Shown here piece by piece: positions 6,277 through 9,485 of a DNA stretch of 9,485 nucleotides. The notes under the pieces are model-generated. The model did no database searches and was not told the origin of the DNA. It worked only from the letters and a program-made list of their open reading frames with translations. A program made the translations under genes and the position numbers. The stretch comes from Candidatus Omnitrophota bacterium (GTDB lineage: Bacteria; Omnitrophota; Gorgyraeia; Pluralincolimonadales; Pluralincolimonadaceae), in NCBI GenBank assembly GCA_020061685.1, contig JAGUXU010000164.1, forward strand, positions 1-9,485. The letters run 5' to 3'. The number at the start of each line of letters is the position of its first letter. Positions within the stretch are counted from its first letter, which is position 1.

Positions 6277-9200
6277 GTCTTAAACGAGACGGCCCCTTCG
6301 CCCAGTAACTTTTCTATCTCCGTGGTCAGGCCGTCGGACGGTTCCACCTTAAGTCTTTCTTCTACCGATACTTCTACTCTTTTACCGTCAGCCATCTTAA
6401 AGTTGAGATAGACAGGCGCCGTACCCGGATGCGACTCCAGGATGGTTTTTAAGAGGGTAAGCGCTTTTTCGTCTATTCCGGTGGTAGAGAGATTTATTAT
6501 TATTGCCTGAGTGTACTTCTTCTGCAGTTCCTCAAAAGGTATTACGTCGTTGGCGATCAATTTCGGCCGTTCTTCCCTTAGGTTCACCTTACCCTTGACG
6601 CAGATCACGGCGTCTTTCCTGATGAATTTCTCGGTTGCCGCGAAGGTCTTGGGAAAGACCAGGACCTCGGTCTGCCCGCTTAAATCCTCCAGATTTACGA
6701 TAGCCATCTTCTCGCTCTTGGCTTTTGTGATGGTGAACTTGACCTTGGATATTATCCCGCCGAGGCTGACATCTTCTTCCGACCTTCTCTTGCCGAGGTC
6801 TTTTATCGAACAGGTAGCGTAGGCCCTCAGTAATTTCTCGTATTTCGCCAAAGGGTGCCCCGTTATGTAAAAACCCAGCATCTCTTTTTCGTACGCCAGG
6901 AGCTGGCTCTCCGCCCATTCCGGTATCTTGGGGACCTCGTGTCTCCTTGTGTGGACTTTCGCGTGGCTGTCGAATTCGCCGAAGAAGGACAACTGCCCGC
7001 TTTGCCGTTCTTTATGCGATGCGGATCCCGCCTCAAGACAGCCGTCGAGTATCGCCGTCAATTGCGACCTGTGCTGGCCGAAACCGTCCATCGCACCGCA
7101 CTTTATCATGCTCTCAAGCACCTTCCTGTTGACAAGGCGCAGGTCGACATGCTCGCAAAAGTCATAAAGCGTCTTGAATTTTCCGACCCTGTTCCTCGCG
7201 GTCACTATCGAGTCAATGGCCCCCTGCCCGATGTTCTTTACCGCGCTTAACCCGAACCTTATCGCGTTCTCCACCACCGTGAATTTCGCGAAACTCTCGT
7301 TCACGTTAGGCGGCAGGATCTTGATCCCCATCCTCTTGGCCTCATCAATATAGAACGCCACCTTATCTATATTGTCGCGTTCCGAGGTAAGAAGCGCCGT
7401 CATGAACTCGACGGGATAATTCGCTTTTAAATACGCTGTCCTGTATGAGATGAGCGCGTAAGCCGTCGAATGCGATTTATTGAAACCGTAACCCGCGAAA
7501 TATTCTATCAGGTTGAATATCTTCTCCGCCGTCCTTTTGTCTATGCCTTTCTTTGCGGCGCCGTCGATAAAACTGGACCTGGCCTGTTCCATGTCTTCCG
7601 GGATCTTCTTGCCCATCGCGCGGCGAAGGCTGTCGGCCTGGGACATCGTGAATCCCGCCAGTTCCGAGGCTATCCTCATGACCTGCTCCTGATAGACGAT
7701 GATACCGTAGGTCTCTTTAAGGACTGTCTCGAGCGCCTTGTGGTCGTATTTTATCGGCACGAGGCCGTGTTTTCTTTTTATGAAGTCCTCGACCATACCG
7801 CTTCCTATCGGCCCGGGACGATAAAGCGCGAGTATGGCGATGATATCCTCGAACTTATTCGGGCGCAGCTTGCTCAAGAGTTCGCGCATCCCCGAACTTT
7901 CTAACTGGAAGACCCCGAAAGATTCGGCGTTGGATAATAACGCGAATGTCTTGGGGTCGTCTGTCGGTATCTTCTCTATGTCTATCTCTACCGCCTTGGT
8001 CCTTTTTATTATCTTTACGGTCTCGTCTACGACCGTCAGGGTGCGCAATCCGAGGAAGTCCATCTTAAGCAGGCCTATCTTCTCCAGGGACTTCATCTCA
8101 TAGCCGGTCGAGATCTGGTCCTCGCCCGATTTGAAGAGCGGTATATAGTCGGTAAGCGGCTCATCGGATATGACCACGCCCGCCGCGTGAGTCGAGGCGT
8201 GGCGCGTCAGGCCCTCGAGCGCCAGCGAGGTCTCGATAAGTTGTTTTATCCTGGGGTCTACCTTATAGAGGTTCCGCAGTTCGGGCTCATATTTTAAGGC
8301 CTTATCCAGCGTCATCTCCAGTTCCTGCGGGACGAGTTTCGCGATCCTGTCGACCTCGCCGTAACTTATTCCCATGACCCTTCCCACGTCCCTGATGACG
8401 GCGCGCGCCTGCATAGTCCCGAACGTTATTACCTGGGCCACGTTGTCTTTGGAATATTTCTCGACGACATAATTGATGACCTCACTCCTTCGCTCGTAGC
8501 AAAAGTCTATGTCTATATCGGGAAGGCTTACCCTGTCCGGATTCAGGAACCTCTCGAAGATGAGGTCGTATTTCAGGGGGTCCAGGTCCGTTATGCCCAG
8601 CGCGTAACTTACGACGCTTCCCGCCGCCGAACCCCTTCCCGGCCCGACCGGGATGCCCGCGGATTTGGCGTAATTGATGAAGTCCCAAGCGATCAGGAAA
8701 TAACTCGTGAAACCGGTCTCTTTGATGATCTTCAGTTCGTGTTCTACCCTCTCTTGAACGGTTTTATCCGTCGCCTCATAGCGTTTCTTAAGGCCGCCCT
8801 CGACAAGCTCCTTTAAGTATTGTTCGCGCGTCTTTCCTTCCGGAGGCGTGAAATGCGGAAGGTGCGTCTTGTCGAATTCCAGCTCAAGATTGCATTTCTC
8901 GGCGATCTCGACGGTAGAGTTTATCGCCTGAGGGACTTCGGCGAAGGATTCCTTCATCTCGTCCGGCGATTTAAAGTAGAACTCGTCGGTCTGGAATTTC
9001 ATATGGTCCGGATCGTCTAAAGTGCTCTGGGTCTGTATGCAAAGGAGCGCTTCATGGGCGCGGGCGTCTTTCTTCGCGATGTAATGCACGTCCGCCGTAG
9101 CGACAAGGGGCATCTCAAGTTCTTTCGAGAGTTTTATGAGGCCTGCATTCGCCGTCTCCTGTTCCGGGATAAGGTTCTTCTGCAGTTCAAGGTAGAAATT

Positions 9201-9485
9201 TCCGGTCCCGAATATGTCCCTGTATTGTGAAGCGATGGCCCTCGCTTCGTTATATTGATTTTTTACCAGAAGGTAAGGTATCTCTCCCTGCAGGCAGGCC
9301 GATTGCGCAATAAGCCCCTTGGAGTACTGCGAGAGGAGCTCTTTATCGACGCGGGGCCTGTAGTAGAAACCTTCAAGATAACCCAGAGAGACCAGCTTCA
9401 TCAGGTTCCTGTACCCCGTCTCGTCTTTTGCCAGGAGTATCAGGTGATACGAGGCCTCCTGGATCCCCTGCGCTGATTTATCGAG
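6273..9485 (-). CDS. dnaE: DNA polymerase III subunit alpha (DnaE), 5' end beyond window
   Basis: The frame is open to the right edge and gives 1070 residues; roughly the first 80-100 residues are missing. The ATG at 9401 is internal, because the upstream codons still encode conserved PHP-domain sequence (HLILLAKDETGYRNLMKL). Domains in order, numbered from the right edge: PHP domain (to about 290, ATADVHYI at 129-136), polymerase core with GPGRGSAAGS at 281-290, PDIDIDF at 322-328 carrying two catalytic aspartates, and KMDFLGLRTL at 474-483 carrying the third. The fingers region includes RPGPIGSGM near 556 and GYGFNKSHSTAYA near 665. A helix-hairpin-helix region around 740-790 is followed by a beta-clamp motif QLSFF at 831-835, then an OB fold (about 905-980) and a C-terminal tail. 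It is the replicative polymerase of the DnaE1 class. No frameshift is seen. The stop TGA lies within the -35 box of the downstream promoter. Confidence 0.98.
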   Translation of the reverse strand, partial: LDKSAQGIQEASYHLILLAKDETGYRNLMKLVSLGYLEGFYYRPRVDKELLSQYSKGLIAQSACLQGEIPYLLVKNQYNEARAIASQYRDIFGTGNFYLELQKNLIPEQETANAGLIKLSKELEMPLVATADVHYIAKKDARAHEALLCIQTQSTLDDPDHMKFQTDEFYFKSPDEMKESFAEVPQAINSTVEIAEKCNLELEFDKTHLPHFTPPEGKTREQYLKELVEGGLKKRYEATDKTVQERVEHELKIIKETGFTSYFLIAWDFINYAKSAGIPVGPGRGSAAGSVVSYALGITDLDPLKYDLIFERFLNPDRVSLPDIDIDFCYERRSEVINYVVEKYSKDNVAQVITFGTMQARAVIRDVGRVMGISYGEVDRIAKLVPQELEMTLDKALKYEPELRNLYKVDPRIKQLIETSLALEGLTRHASTHAAGVVISDEPLTDYIPLFKSGEDQISTGYEMKSLEKIGLLKMDFLGLRTLTVVDETVKIIKRTKAVEIDIEKIPTDDPKTFALLSNAESFGVFQLESSGMRELLSKLRPNKFEDIIAILALYRPGPIGSGMVEDFIKRKHGLVPIKYDHKALETVLKETYGIIVYQEQVMRIASELAGFTMSQADSLRRAMGKKIPEDMEQARSSFIDGAAKKGIDKRTAEKIFNLIEYFAGYGFNKSHSTAYALISYRTAYLKANYPVEFMTALLTSERDNIDKVAFYIDEAKRMGIKILPPNVNESFAKFTVVENAIRFGLSAVKNIGQGAIDSIVTARNRVGKFKTLYDFCEHVDLRLVNRKVLESMIKCGAMDGFGQHRSQLTAILDGCLEAGSASHKERQSGQLSFFGEFDSHAKVHTRRHEVPKIPEWAESQLLAYEKEMLGFYITGHPLAKYEKLLRAYATCSIKDLGKRRSEEDVSLGGIISKVKFTITKAKSEKMAIVNLEDLSGQTEVLVFPKTFAATEKFIRKDAVICVKGKVNLREERPKLIANDVIPFEELQKKYTQAIIINLSTTGIDEKALTLLKTILESHPGTAPVYLNFKMADGKRVEVSVEERLKVEPSDGLTTEIEKLLGEGAVSFKT

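Noticed and set aside
6589..6918. Minus-strand reading frame of 109 codons inside dnaE.
   Set aside because: It is in a different frame from the well-conserved OB-fold coding region of dnaE and has a low-complexity charged translation.
8482..8688. Minus-strand reading frame of 68 codons inside dnaE.
   Set aside because: It is out of frame across the catalytic PDIDIDF region of dnaE, so it is a shadow.
1..9485. CRISPR array, prophage, insertion sequence, toxin-antitoxin or defence system.
   Set aside because: No repeated spacers, inverted terminal repeats, transposase or defence-gene motifs were seen; coding density by conserved core genes is nearly complete.

Overview
The window is a densely packed block of bacterial housekeeping genes, all on the minus strand, so they read from right to left. 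Transcription order is: dnaE (DNA polymerase III alpha, 5' end beyond the right edge), an HU/IHF-family nucleoid protein, hisS, aspS, a LysM lipoprotein, phoH, and a 7TM-HD membrane protein of the PgpH/YqfF type (3' end beyond the left edge). No rRNA, tRNA, CRISPR array, insertion sequence or other mobile element is visible, and there is no gene-free stretch longer than 71 bases.

Layout: dnaE covers 6273-9485. A 71-base spacer (6202-6272) carries the only convincing promoter and the best ribosome binding site of the window, in front of the HU-like gene (5929-6201). After that the genes are nearly contiguous: a 20-base gap to hisS (4634-5908), a zero-base stop/start junction to aspS (2876-4633), 19 bases to the lipoprotein (2317-2856), 7 bases to phoH (1353-2309), and a 17-base overlap with the 7TM-HD gene (1-1369). 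This looks like one operon running from the HU gene leftward. By analogy with the conserved phoH/7TM-HD/ybeY cluster of other bacteria, ybeY may lie just past the left edge.

What the genes do together: the block combines chromosome replication and packaging (DnaE, HU), aminoacylation (HisRS, AspRS), RNA or ribosome-linked ATPase function (PhoH), a cell-envelope lipoprotein, and probable cyclic di-AMP turnover (7TM-HD). Two residues in the AspRS anticodon-binding domain (His31 and Gly83) point to a non-discriminating enzyme. That predicts tRNA-dependent Asn synthesis through GatCAB elsewhere in the genome. The PHP domain of DnaE keeps all four metal ligands that fall inside the window, which suggests an active built-in proofreading nuclease.

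Organism: a diderm bacterium of moderate G+C content. The lipoprotein with a C-S lipobox argues for an outer membrane. The VDQQVSGNRGYLKG segment of the lipoprotein and the overall gene order remind me of Omnitrophota (candidate division OP3). That assignment is from memory and moderate at best. I found no exotic new system here; the findings are refinements of core genes.
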